This document shows, one piece after another, positions 25,749 through 34,316 of a DNA stretch of 64,000 nucleotides. The DNA is from Alloacidobacterium sp963823845. GTDB taxonomy: Bacteria; Acidobacteriota; Terriglobia; Terriglobales; Acidobacteriaceae. The DNA lies in NCBI GenBank assembly GCA_963823845.1, contig CAWGND010000013.1, positions 186,001-250,000 of the forward strand, given 5' to 3'. Each line of letters begins with the position of its first letter. Position 1 is the first letter of the stretch. Below the pieces are notes generated by a model. It saw nothing but the letters and a program-made list of their open reading frames with translations. It ran no database searches and was not told the DNA's origin. The position numbers were made by a program, and so were the translations under genes.

Positions 25749-27098
25749 CTACGCGCCAATCGCTTCGCGAATTGCTCCCGCAATACGTTCCGCATGATGC
25801 CGCATGGTTTCTTCTGATTCTGCTTCGATCATGATGCGGGCCAGAGCCTCTGTCCCCGAGTAACGCACGACGACGCGGCCATTTTCAGCAAGTTCTGTTT
25901 CAGCGTCGTGAATTGTGCTTGTGACCGTTGCAATTTCCTCGAGCGGTTTCTTTTCTTTTACGCGGACGTTGACGATGACCTGCGGAAAGACTTTCAGGTC
26001 TGCCACGAGTTCATGCAGAGGCTTGCCGGCACGACGAACAATATCGAGGACGACCAGTGCCGTCAGCAGTCCGTCTCCTGTCGTTGCAAGATGCGGAAAG
26101 AGAATGTGGCCGGACTGCTCGCCACCAAGCGATGCGTTTTCCTGCTGCATGCGCTCCAGCACATACTTGTCACCAACCGGAGCTCGCAGCATCTGGATGC
26201 CGTCGCCGCGCAGGGCGGCTTCGAGGCCCATGTTCGACATCGTTGTGGCCACGACCAGTGCGCGCTTAAGCAACTTGCGCGCAAGCAGGTCACGAGCGGC
26301 CAGGAGAAGCACTGCATCTCCATTGACGACCTTGCCATTGGCGTCCGCAAACAATGCGCGGTCAGCGTCCCCGTCGAAGGTTACACCTATATCCGCGCGG
26401 CGCGACATGGTTTCGGCAGCGACAATCTCAGGATGTAGCGCGCCGCAATTCGCATTGATGTTACGGCCATCAGGCGAGATGTGAGTGAGCTGAATCCTGC
26501 CGCCGAGTCGGGCAAACAGTTCGGGTGCTATAGCCGAAGCAGCTCCGTTGGCGCAGTCGAGGACGAGGTGCAATCCGTCGAGGCTGAGATCTGGGACAGC
26601 CGCGCGGAGAAACTCCTCATAGTCCGAGCGGAACTGAGCATTGACTGGCGGCGGAGTGAGTGCGGAAATATCAGGCGCGATCACATTCTCCAGCCGGCGG
26701 AATATTTCTTCCTCAATACGCAGTTCAGTCTCATCCGGAAGCTTGTAGCCATTGCCACCAAAGACCTTGATACCATTGTCTTGCCACGGATTATGGGAGG
26801 CCGAGATAACAACGCCTGCGTCGAAGCCTTGCTTGCGGGCAAGATACGCGACAGCGGGTGTGGTGACGACGCCAGCGCTTTTGACGCTCGCACCTCCATC
26901 GTTGATTCCCGCAGCCAGCACGGCAGCGATCCAGGTGCTCGATTCGCGAGTATCCATACCCAGGAGGAGGCGTGGGTGGCTGTTGCTCGCCTTTACTTGA
27001 TGCGCGAGCGCGAGTCCAACAGCGTAGATGGTTTTAGGATCGAGCGGCGATTCACCAGCTATGCCGCGAATCCCATCAGTACCGAAGAGTTTTCTCAT
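25749..27098 (-). CDS. glmM: Phosphoglucosamine mutase
   Basis: 449 residues. It converts glucosamine-6-phosphate to glucosamine-1-phosphate for peptidoglycan and LPS precursors. The phosphoserine loop ISASHNP is at 98-104 with Ser101 catalytic, the Mg-binding loop FDGDADR is in the middle, and the sugar-binding GGEQSGH and phosphate-binding RYSGTE loops follow. Start ATG 27096-27098 opens with KLFGTDGIRG, the family N-terminus. It follows xseA by 8 bp and is the last gene of the DUF2905-xseA-glmM cluster. Confidence 0.97.
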   Translation of the reverse strand: MRKLFGTDGIRGIAGESPLDPKTIYAVGLALAHQVKASNSHPRLLLGMDTRESSTWIAAVLAAGINDGGASVKSAGVVTTPAVAYLARKQGFDAGVVISASHNPWQDNGIKVFGGNGYKLPDETELRIEEEIFRRLENVIAPDISALTPPPVNAQFRSDYEEFLRAAVPDLSLDGLHLVLDCANGAASAIAPELFARLGGRIQLTHISPDGRNINANCGALHPEIVAAETMSRRADIGVTFDGDADRALFADANGKVVNGDAVLLLAARDLLARKLLKRALVVATTMSNMGLEAALRGDGIQMLRAPVGDKYVLERMQQENASLGGEQSGHILFPHLATTGDGLLTALVVLDIVRRAGKPLHELVADLKVFPQVIVNVRVKEKKPLEEIATVTSTIHDAETELAENGRVVVRYSGTEALARIMIEAESEETMRHHAERIAGAIREAIGA

Positions 27099-27106
27099 AA
27101 TTTTTT

Positions 27107-28513
27107 CTAAGTGGCGCTTTCAGAAATGATTTCCGTGACACGGCTCTCGATCTCTCCCTGAGCAAGACGCGTCACAAGGCGTTGTTGCACCTTTAAACCG
27201 GACGCGTTTTTGACCAGTGCTCCTGCCTCATCAAACACCAGCGCATAGCCGCGATTCAAAACAGCCAGAGGCGAGAGAGTTTGCAATTGTCGGGTCAGAC
27301 TCCGAAGTCGAACGAAGTCATGCTGTATCTCGCCTTGGTGTAAGCGAACGAGGCGGCTTTCGAGTGTTGTCAACCGTGCCCTTAAAATTTGCAGGCGCTG
27401 CGCTGCATCCTGCCGCTGGAGGCGCGCCGTGAGTAAATGCAACTGCTCCGATAGGCTGCGGTTCGCGATGCTCCATGCAGCTTCCAGACGGAAACGCAAC
27501 TCATCCAGACGCTGCTGGCGTCGGGCGAAGCTCTCGCGCAAACGCGCGAACGACACATCTACGCCGAGCCGCGCAAAGCTGTCTCGCGCCTGCATTAAAC
27601 GATAGCGGCAGGCGCGCTGGAGCCGCTGCGTCAATTGCTGGACATGCTCCTCGACATTGTGGAGTGCTCCTGTGATGATCTCGGCCGCTGCAGATGATGT
27701 GGGAGCGCGCAGGTCGGCAACAAAATCAGCAATGGTGAAATCTGTCTCGTGGCCAACAGCGGAAACAACAGGCAGTTCTGATTCAGCGATGGTGCGCGCA
27801 AGCAACTCGGAATTGAAAGGGGCGAGGTCCTCGATGGATCCACCGCCGCGCGCAATCACGATTACGTCAACTGGGCGCGTGCGATTGAAGAAAGCAACCC
27901 CAGCGGCGATCTCTGCCGCGGCGGTTTCACCCTGAACCAGAGATGGATATAGCAGAATATCCATCCCTGCATGACGGCGGCCAGCAACATTCAGAAAATC
28001 GCGAATGACAGCGCCAGTTGGGGATGTGATGATCCCGACACAGCGAGGGAAGGCTGGCAACGGTTTCTTGCGGCTTTGTTCGAAAAGGCCTTCCTGCTTC
28101 AGCCGCGTTTTCAATTGTTCATAAGCAATTTGTCGCGAGCCCGCGCCGACCGGCTCCATGAATTCTGCGACAATCTGCATCTGGCCGCGCTGCTCATAGA
28201 CTGAAACTTTTCCGCGAACGATGACCTGCAGGCCGTCTTCCGGGCGAAAACGGAGGAGCGAGGCCTGTCTGCGGAAAAGGACTGCCGGAAGCTGCGAGTC
28301 GCCGTCTTTCAGCGTGAAATAAACATGGCCGGATGGAGCCGGGCGTAGATTGGAAATTTCGCCCTCGACCCACACGTCAGCATATTCACGTTCGATGTGC
28401 GCACGCACTTCACCGACAAGGTCTGCAACCTTCCAGATGCGCCGCGTCTCCGTTTGCGGAGTCTCAAATGAGAAGCCCAGTTGCGGATCGGATTCTGATG
28501 CCGTTGGATTCAC
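27107..28513 (-). CDS. xseA: Exodeoxyribonuclease VII large subunit
   Basis: 468 residues from GTG 28511-28513. An N-terminal OB fold (VWVEGEISNLRPAPSGHVYFTLKD) is followed by the catalytic domain with VGIITSPTGAVIRDFL, VIARGGGSIEDLAPFN and VSAVGHETDFTIADFVADLRAPTSSAAAE, then long coiled coils and a short C-terminal domain. With XseB it degrades single-stranded DNA. XseB is not in this window. The gene lies 11 bp after the DUF2905 gene and 8 bp before glmM. Confidence 0.97.
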   Translation of the reverse strand: MNPTASESDPQLGFSFETPQTETRRIWKVADLVGEVRAHIEREYADVWVEGEISNLRPAPSGHVYFTLKDGDSQLPAVLFRRQASLLRFRPEDGLQVIVRGKVSVYEQRGQMQIVAEFMEPVGAGSRQIAYEQLKTRLKQEGLFEQSRKKPLPAFPRCVGIITSPTGAVIRDFLNVAGRRHAGMDILLYPSLVQGETAAAEIAAGVAFFNRTRPVDVIVIARGGGSIEDLAPFNSELLARTIAESELPVVSAVGHETDFTIADFVADLRAPTSSAAAEIITGALHNVEEHVQQLTQRLQRACRYRLMQARDSFARLGVDVSFARLRESFARRQQRLDELRFRLEAAWSIANRSLSEQLHLLTARLQRQDAAQRLQILRARLTTLESRLVRLHQGEIQHDFVRLRSLTRQLQTLSPLAVLNRGYALVFDEAGALVKNASGLKVQQRLVTRLAQGEIESRVTEIISESAT

Positions 28514-28524
28514 AAAGTATCAGT

Positions 28525-28749
28525 CTATCGCCGAAAGCGCGAAAGCAGGTAAAAGACAATGGAAAGCACAATACTAAGCAGGATGGAACTGGCCAGAGGA
28601 AAATAGAAGGATGTATGTTTGCCGCGGTACGCGATATCTCCAGGCAGGCGGCCGAATGGAATTCCGGTTTTGCCGAGCAGCAGAATGAGGCCGCCAAGCA
28701 GGAGGAAAAGCACCCCGAGGCCCACCAGCATGCGACCTAAGTCATTCAC
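28525..28749 (-). CDS. DUF2905 family small membrane protein
   Basis: About 74 residues with two membrane spans (LVGLGVLFLLLGGLILLL and SILLSIVLSIVFYLL) joined by the conserved GRLPGDIAYRGKHTSFYFPL segment, diagnostic of DUF2905. GTG 28747-28749 is chosen because it aligns with the usual family N-terminus; ATG 28770 would add seven residues. Function of the family is unknown. It is the first gene before xseA and glmM. Confidence 0.85.
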   Translation of the reverse strand: MNDLGRMLVGLGVLFLLLGGLILLLGKTGIPFGRLPGDIAYRGKHTSFYFPLASSILLSIVLSIVFYLLSRFRR

Positions 28750-28833
28750 GCTCTCAGTGTAGAACAGCATCCCTGTCGTTGACGCGGAGCCTCGATTCCT
28801 GCTCTTCTAAGCGCACGAGATAGGGAGAGACGT

Positions 28834-30009
28834 GTGCGTATCCTGACCTTGATTGCCGGCATTGCGTGTTTGTTCTTCGCGCTACTTGACGCGTTTCAGA
28901 CCGTGATTTTACCGCGTCGGGCCACAGGGAGGTTCCGCATCACACGCATCTTCTACATCGCCACTTGGGCGCCCTGGTCCTGGCTCTCGGGCTTAGTAAA
29001 GAGCGAGCGGAAACGGGAGACCATGTTGAGTATCTACGGTCCGCTTTCCCTCGTTTTGTTGATCGTAATCTGGGCTGGAGCGCTCGTCTGTGGTTTTGCG
29101 CTGATTTATTATGCGCTGGGTTCACCTTTCATCGACCCGCTGGGACGAACCGTAGGTCTGCGTTCCGACATGTATGTCAGCGGAACGACACTCTTTACTC
29201 TTGGCCTGGGTGACGTCGTCCCGCACCGATATATCATCCGTGACCTGGTGATCCTCGAGGCCGGCATGGGGCTCGGGTTTGTCGCTATGGTGATCGGCTA
29301 TTTCCCGGTGCTCTATGCGGCGTTTTCACGGCGCGAAGTCAGTATTTCGCTGCTTGACGCGCGTGCCGGCTCACCACCGACCGCGGTGGAACTGCTGCGC
29401 CGGCATTCTTTTGAGGGCGGGAACGCCGCTTTAATCGTCCTGCTGGAAGAATGGGAGCGCTGGTCGGCGGAGCTGCTGGAAAGTCATATTTCCTATCCGC
29501 TCCTCTGCTACTTTCGTTCTCAGCATTCGCACCAGAGTTGGATAGGCGCGCTTACTGCCATTCTCGATACTTGTGCGTTGCTCATTTCCGGGGTACAGGA
29601 GCAGCCTGCGCGGCAAGCGCAGCTTACATTTGCCATGGCAAGGCATGCCCTCGTTGATTTGGCGCAGGGTTTTTCGCGGGTTCCAGTAAAGGATATGCCC
29701 GACCGTCTCCCGGAAAAACAGTTTCGTTTGGTCTATGACCAGATGTGCCAGTCCGGCGTGCGGCTCTGCCGCGACGCGCATTCACCAGCCCGTCTGCTTC
29801 AGATGCGGCAGCTCTATGAAGGCTATGCAGAGGCCCTGAGCCGCTATCTCTGTATGCCTCTTCCGCCCTGGGTAGCCGAGCATCCGCATAAGGACAATTG
29901 GCTTTCAGTGGCCCGCCTGCGAGCAGAAGCGGAAGGGAACGCTCCTGCGGAAGACATCCCAGATGCCGCGAGCAAAGTGCTCTTCGACGAAGAGCATCAT
30001 GTTTTTTAG
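28834..30009 (+). CDS. Potassium-channel-like membrane protein with atypical filter
   Basis: 391 residues from GTG 28834. Spans are near residues 5-25, 68-95 and 132-158. Between the last two is a pore-like loop with TLGLGDVVP at 122-130, where channels of the two-TM (Ion_trans_2) type have TVGYGD. The long C-terminal region (about 170-391) is soluble, helix-rich and Trp/His/Cys-containing, with no RCK/TrkA nucleotide-binding motif. It is probably an ion channel of the inner membrane. Selectivity is doubtful because of the Leu in the filter. It diverges from the DUF2905 gene. Confidence 0.75.
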   Translation: MRILTLIAGIACLFFALLDAFQTVILPRRATGRFRITRIFYIATWAPWSWLSGLVKSERKRETMLSIYGPLSLVLLIVIWAGALVCGFALIYYALGSPFIDPLGRTVGLRSDMYVSGTTLFTLGLGDVVPHRYIIRDLVILEAGMGLGFVAMVIGYFPVLYAAFSRREVSISLLDARAGSPPTAVELLRRHSFEGGNAALIVLLEEWERWSAELLESHISYPLLCYFRSQHSHQSWIGALTAILDTCALLISGVQEQPARQAQLTFAMARHALVDLAQGFSRVPVKDMPDRLPEKQFRLVYDQMCQSGVRLCRDAHSPARLLQMRQLYEGYAEALSRYLCMPLPPWVAEHPHKDNWLSVARLRAEAEGNAPAEDIPDAASKVLFDEEHHVF

Positions 30010-30023
30010 GGGAGGGAGAACTA

Positions 30024-30206
30024 CTAGACTGCGCGTTGAGCCTCATGGATACGTAACTCCATGCCACGCTCGAAGGGGATAAGATTTGAAGTCCGTGTCA
30101 GTGCCATAGCTGATTCGTGAGATTGAATGGCGGCGCGGCACAATGACCGGAACCACAGGAAACAGGCAAAATAAAAACTACCGACGGATGAGAGAAGCAG
30201 CAGCAT
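30024..30206 (-). CDS. Possible small membrane protein, 60 aa
   Basis: A short frame from ATG 30204-30206 with a well-placed GGAG seven bases upstream. The N-terminus MLLLLSSVGSFYFACFLWF would be a membrane anchor; the rest is basic. No family is recognised. It is convergent with the channel gene, 14 bp away. Could be spurious. Confidence 0.35.
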   Translation of the reverse strand: MLLLLSSVGSFYFACFLWFRSLCRAAIQSHESAMALTRTSNLIPFERGMELRIHEAQRAV

Positions 30207-30285
30207 CGCAGAACTCCGTAGGAAATTGAAACACAAGAAAGCAAGACCTTTATTTATTCCGGAGAACAGGCTACCCCATCGTTAA

Positions 30286-30370
30286 GAGGATTGCCCAGAA
30301 ATTTCAGGGGGGAGTTACTACTGTTTCAGGAGGATTGCCCAGAAGTTTCAGGGGAAGTTACTACTGTTTC
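30286..30370. repeat. Tandem direct repeat, two units of about 42 bp
   Basis: Units start at 30286 and 30330 (period 44), each running from GAGGATTGCCCAGAA to TTACTACTGTTTC with two to three differences. The repeat lies in the 30207-30454 gap downstream of the deoxyhypusine synthase-like gene. No gene is seen there. Confidence 0.85.
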
Positions 30371-30454
30371 GCGAATAAAAGGCGAATATTCTGGATTGAT
30401 GGGAACATGGCCGGGTCATACGCCACCGGCTTTGTCTGTTTCTAGCAACCAAAA

Positions 30455-31522
30455 TCAGGCCGTGACCGGCTCCAATAAACGAGCCCAGCGGCGTTCATGC
30501 CGCTCTTCATGAGCTTTCTTATGATAGGCGTAACCAGTGATCAATGGCAGGGCCAAGGTCGCCTCGCTGTAAACCATCTGCTCAAAGGTAGTGTCGACTT
30601 TGCCCCACGAACTGGCTTCCTTCAGCGTGCTTGAAGAGAGGGCGCCATCGCGAACGTCGGCAACGGTGATCTGGACGGCGTATTTGTGCATCGGAGCCTC
30701 GACGCCGAGGATGTCCGCAGCAACCACGATGTCCTGCGCGAAGTTCTTAGGCACGCCGCCGCCAATCATGAACAGACCGGTGGTCGGATTGGCGATTTTC
30801 AGCTGTGTGATTTCGTAGAAGTCCTTAGCCGAGTCGATTGAGACCTTAAGCTTGTCCTGACGCTTGTGCTGGTGAGCCACTAGGCCGAAGCCAGCTGAGC
30901 AGTCGCTGAAAGCGGGGCAGAAGATAGGCACGTCTTTCTGGTAGGCTGCATAGACGATCGTGTCGACCCCACCTTTGTCAGGTGTCCTGGCTTCGCGATC
31001 GAGATAGGCGCCCATGGCGCGGATGAACTCGCGTGAGCTGTGGGGGCGCGGATCGAGGGAATCAGCAATCTTTTCGGTAGTCGCGTCGCAGATGCGCAGT
31101 TCTTCTTCGTCGATGAGCGTGTCGTAGATGCGATCGATCATCAGGTCACGGAGCATTCCGTCTTCGGTGCCCTGCTTGAGGACGTCGTCGGCAATCCAAT
31201 GCCTGAAGCCGAGTCCTTCGAAAAAGTCTTGATCGACGATATTCGCGCCGGTTGAAACCACGGCATCAACCATGTTGTTGCGAATCAGGTCGATAAATAT
31301 CTGCTTCAAACCGGCGCTGATCAGCGAGCCGGCAAGGCAGAGGACGACGCCGCACTCCTTATCGCGGAGCATACGCTCGTAAATCGAAGCTGCCCGGTGT
31401 AGGTCACGTGAGCTGAAAGCCATGTGCTCCATCGCGTCTACCAGTGCAACGACATTGTGTTGCTTGATGTCGATGTGCTCGATGGGGTTGACGAGAAGTT
31501 CCTGTTTCGTAGGCATAGCCAT
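30455..31522 (-). CDS. Deoxyhypusine synthase-family protein
   Basis: 355 residues. The family NAD-dependent aminobutyl-transfer fold is evident from AGSLISAGLKQIF and VSTGANIVDQDF, then FCPAFSDCSAGFG and GGGVPKNF. The catalytic lysine motif SSWGK has Lys308, equivalent to Lys329 of the human enzyme. Eukaryotic and archaeal enzymes modify eIF5A/aIF5A with spermidine. Bacteria lack that substrate, and characterised bacterial relatives make homospermidine or related polyamines. The start is ATG 31520-31522; ATG 31514 is an alternative. It stands alone on the minus strand, downstream of a methyltransferase gene (82 bp). Product identity cannot be set from sequence. Confidence 0.88.
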   Translation of the reverse strand: MAMPTKQELLVNPIEHIDIKQHNVVALVDAMEHMAFSSRDLHRAASIYERMLRDKECGVVLCLAGSLISAGLKQIFIDLIRNNMVDAVVSTGANIVDQDFFEGLGFRHWIADDVLKQGTEDGMLRDLMIDRIYDTLIDEEELRICDATTEKIADSLDPRPHSSREFIRAMGAYLDREARTPDKGGVDTIVYAAYQKDVPIFCPAFSDCSAGFGLVAHQHKRQDKLKVSIDSAKDFYEITQLKIANPTTGLFMIGGGVPKNFAQDIVVAADILGVEAPMHKYAVQITVADVRDGALSSSTLKEASSWGKVDTTFEQMVYSEATLALPLITGYAYHKKAHEERHERRWARLLEPVTA

Positions 31523-31604
31523 CCCAGAATATCAATAAAAACCGCGTAATTACGGTCGATTGTGTTAAATTCCGGCGATTCGGATCGCCCACAAATCTGC
31601 CCGG

Positions 31605-32249
31605 TTATCGCCGTCCTTCACGCTTTTGCGCCACGACAAAGCCTCGCGGCGTGGGCAGCAATACAACTGAGAGCAGTCCCTCGGCCTCCATCCGGAGCGC
31701 GGCTTCACGAACGACCTTCAGGTGCGAACTGGCGTCGTGCAGCAGGATGAGGCCCTGCGGATTGATCTGCGGCAGAAAGCGCTTCACTTCCGGCTCGCGA
31801 ATCGGCATGTCGCTGTCGCTGAAGAGGATGTCGATCTGCCCATCGATCGTCATCTCCAGGCTCGATTCGTTCCGCAATTCAATCCACTCCAAAAGTCCGG
31901 AGACGGCTATCTTTTCCTGCGCTTTCGCGAAAACAACTGGATCAAGCTCGCAGCTGATGATCTTGCCGAAGCCATTTCTCTTCAACCCTTCGGCAATCCA
32001 TAGGGTGCTGACGCCAAGGAATGCCCCTGTTTCGACGATCAGCTCGGGTTTTACCGTGATGACCAGGGTACGCAGGAACTCCAGGACCTCGACTTCGGCA
32101 GTCATGGAGTCGTACATGCTCCACCGTTCCGGGTGTGGACACTCGGGCGTCGCGCGGTGGTATTCCGGCAGGAGCGCGCCCTGCGCAAGCTCAGCCTGCC
32201 GCATCACCTTGTGCTCCTGCTTCAGTTTTTTCTTACCGAAAAGACCCAT
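31605..32249 (-). CDS. Class I SAM-dependent methyltransferase (O-methyltransferase-like)
   Basis: 214 residues, soluble. The Rossmann SAM-binding motif I is IVETGAFLGVSTLWIA (about residues 70-85), with the acidic end of strand 2 in IISCELDP and motif IV in ILFSDSDMP. LILLHDASSH (about 168-177) resembles the metal-binding region of class I O-methyltransferases and of cephalosporin-hydroxylase-like MTases. The N-terminus is lysine-rich. The substrate is unknown. It is transcribed toward the deoxyhypusine synthase-like gene. Confidence 0.82.
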   Translation of the reverse strand: MGLFGKKKLKQEHKVMRQAELAQGALLPEYHRATPECPHPERWSMYDSMTAEVEVLEFLRTLVITVKPELIVETGAFLGVSTLWIAEGLKRNGFGKIISCELDPVVFAKAQEKIAVSGLLEWIELRNESSLEMTIDGQIDILFSDSDMPIREPEVKRFLPQINPQGLILLHDASSHLKVVREAALRMEAEGLLSVVLLPTPRGFVVAQKREGRR

Positions 32250-32348
32250 CTCGACTCAACCTTCCAAATCTGCTGCAAATGCAAAGAACCAGTCTAATCA
32301 GCGCATCGCCGCCCGCAAAACGCCCCGGCTTGCCGTCCGTCCTGGGCC

Positions 32349-32465
32349 TGTCAAGTATCATTCGAGTTAACCCAGCACGTAAGTCATTTCATATAAATGA
32401 CATAAAGAAGACGAGAGTTGGCCGATTATTTCGCAAAAATTGCTATTCTGAATACAGGGGCATTC
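32349..32465 (+). promoter_or_regulatory. Promoter-like element B, same layout as the element at 20818
   Basis: TGTCAAG at 32349, -35-like TGGCCG (32419-32424), a 19-base spacer and extended -10 TGCTATTCT (TATTCT 32444-32449), followed by TGAATACAGGGGCATT. TGTCAAG-to--10 distance is 95 bases versus 93 at 20818. It is 250 bp upstream of the S1/P1 nuclease gene. The rest of the 32250-32698 gap is AT-rich without a gene. Confidence 0.45.
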
Positions 32466-32698
32466 GTATCAGAGCGCATTTAACCCTTCCGTTTCGGACG
32501 GCCGCCATCTGTTTAATAAGTTAATTAGAATGAGCAATTTAGCTTATTCTATGCGCAGTTTTGCACCTAACCAGCTTTATTTGCATGAATTTAGCTGTAA
32601 CTAGGGGAGTGGCCCCAAAAACATTTACGAAATGGTAGCGAAAGCTGAGGGACAAACCTCATCAAACCTATGAACCCCAATTTGTATACTCGCCAATA

Positions 32699-33640
32699 AT
32701 GAACTCTATAAGCTCAGTCTTTTTGCGCCGTGTTGCTATGGCTGCCCTTTTGCCGGTCCTTGCCGTTCCGCCATCCTTCGGATGGGGCAATGAAGGACAT
32801 CGCATGATCAACAAGCTGGCAGCGCAGAATCTGCCCGCCGACATGCCTGCCTTTATGCACTCGCAGGCGGCAATTGACGAGATCGAGTACCTGGGGCCGG
32901 AGCCGGATCGCTGGCGCGGTCTTGCCGAACCAGAATTGAATGCTTCGCAAGCCCCTGATCACTTTCTGGATCTGGAACTCGCGGATGTGATTCAACCCCT
33001 GCCGCGTCGCCGCTATGAGTTCATTGCCGCAGCTTATGCTGCCAGCCTTACGCATCCAGCGCAGGCGCGCGACTTACAGCCCGAGCACATTGGGTTCCAG
33101 CCCTATATCACTAACGAAGTATGGGAGCGGCTCAAGTCCGCGATGCGCGATTACCGCGAATTGACCGCGAAACACGAGGACACGAAACCGGTCGGAGCTG
33201 CCATTTTGTTTTATGCCGGATGGCTTGGCCACTATGTCGGCGACGGCTCCCAGCCCTTGCACACAACTGTGAATTACAACGGCTGGGTCGGCAAGGAAAA
33301 CCCCAACGGCTACACGACCGACCACAAAATCCATCGGCAGTTCGAGGACGTTTTCGTTGTCGCAAACATCAAGGAATCCGACGTGAAGCCACTGGTCGCG
33401 GCCGTTCATCCCGTTGGCGATGAGTTCGACGACTACATGGCCTATCTGCGGCATTCCAACACGCTGGTCGAGCGCGTCTATCAGCTGGAAAAATCGCACG
33501 GGTTGGAAGGCGCGGGAACGCCGGAAGCGAAGCAGTTTACCGCCGAGCGTCTTGCCGCTGGCGCGAGCATGCTGCGCGACCTCATCTACTCAGCGTGGCT
33601 GGAGAGCGCGAAGCCCGTTCCCGAGCGCCATTATGACTGA
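32699..33640 (+). CDS. S1/P1 nuclease-family exported protein
   Basis: 313 residues. The signal peptide ends at FG, leaving mature protein WGNEGHRMI; in P1 nuclease the N-terminal Trp itself binds zinc, so the cleavage position matters. The other zinc motifs are seen: DHFLDLE, HYVGDGSQPLH (about 180-190) and HRQFED. These enzymes use three zinc ions to degrade single-stranded nucleic acid and to dephosphorylate 3' nucleotides outside the cytoplasm. The adjacent nucleoside salvage operon on the other strand (convergent, 4 bp apart) would use the released nucleosides; this functional link is inference. Confidence 0.9.
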   Translation: MNSISSVFLRRVAMAALLPVLAVPPSFGWGNEGHRMINKLAAQNLPADMPAFMHSQAAIDEIEYLGPEPDRWRGLAEPELNASQAPDHFLDLELADVIQPLPRRRYEFIAAAYAASLTHPAQARDLQPEHIGFQPYITNEVWERLKSAMRDYRELTAKHEDTKPVGAAILFYAGWLGHYVGDGSQPLHTTVNYNGWVGKENPNGYTTDHKIHRQFEDVFVVANIKESDVKPLVAAVHPVGDEFDDYMAYLRHSNTLVERVYQLEKSHGLEGAGTPEAKQFTAERLAAGASMLRDLIYSAWLESAKPVPERHYD

Positions 33641-33644
33641 GGAG

Positions 33645-34316
33645 TTACGAATGTCCGGCAAATCCATCCACCACATACATGTCATGCGTGGCGAGAAGCT
33701 GCTTCTTTCGCAACGCACTCAAAACCTGTTCGACCGACCAGTCGAAGGATGACGTACCGTCCACAATGAGATCAGCATAGGCGGCTGATGGGCGGACGAA
33801 CTGTTCTGCCATCGGGCGCACCGTTTCCGCATAGTGTTTCGCAACAGACTCCGGCGTGCGTCCGCGGTCTTGCACGTCGCGCGCAAGCCGGCGCTGATAA
33901 CAGATTCCGTCGGGTGTATCGACATACACGCTGAGATGGTAGAGCCGTCGTAAAGCCCCATAGTGAAGCGCTAGAATTCCGTCGACCACCAGGAAATGTG
34001 GCTCATAAACGGGAGCAAATGCTCCGGCAATACGTGTGTACGCCGAGAAATCGTATTGCGGGCGCGCAAGGCTGTGTCCAGCGGCGAGCTGGCGGACATG
34101 CGCGACAAGTAACTCGGATTCAAGTGCATCGGGATGGTCGAAGTTCTCCCGACATCGCTCTTCGTAGGACAGGTGACTCAGATCGCGATAGTAGTGATCC
34201 AGATGAAAGTGACTGCCTTCCAGTTCGCGCGCCAGTTCCTGTGCCAGGGATGTTTTTCCGGAGCCGGAACAACCGGCGACGCCTATGATGACAGGTCCGT
34301 GATTCGTTCCGTTCAT
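33645..34316 (-). CDS. udk: Uridine kinase
   Basis: 223 residues. Walker A GCSGSGKT is at 15-22; the LDHYYRDLS segment binds the nucleoside; LVVDGILAL is the Walker-B-like strand; RRLARDVQDRGR is the lid region. It phosphorylates uridine and cytidine to UMP/CMP. It is the last gene of a five-gene salvage operon; its ATG overlaps the punA stop (ATGA). Confidence 0.92.
   Translation of the reverse strand: MNGTNHGPVIIGVAGCSGSGKTSLAQELARELEGSHFHLDHYYRDLSHLSYEERCRENFDHPDALESELLVAHVRQLAAGHSLARPQYDFSAYTRIAGAFAPVYEPHFLVVDGILALHYGALRRLYHLSVYVDTPDGICYQRRLARDVQDRGRTPESVAKHYAETVRPMAEQFVRPSAAYADLIVDGTSSFDWSVEQVLSALRKKQLLATHDMYVVDGFAGHS

Noticed and set aside
30286..30370. Possible CRISPR remnant
   Set aside because: Only two units of about 42 bp with a 2-bp gap, no spacers and no cas genes in the window.
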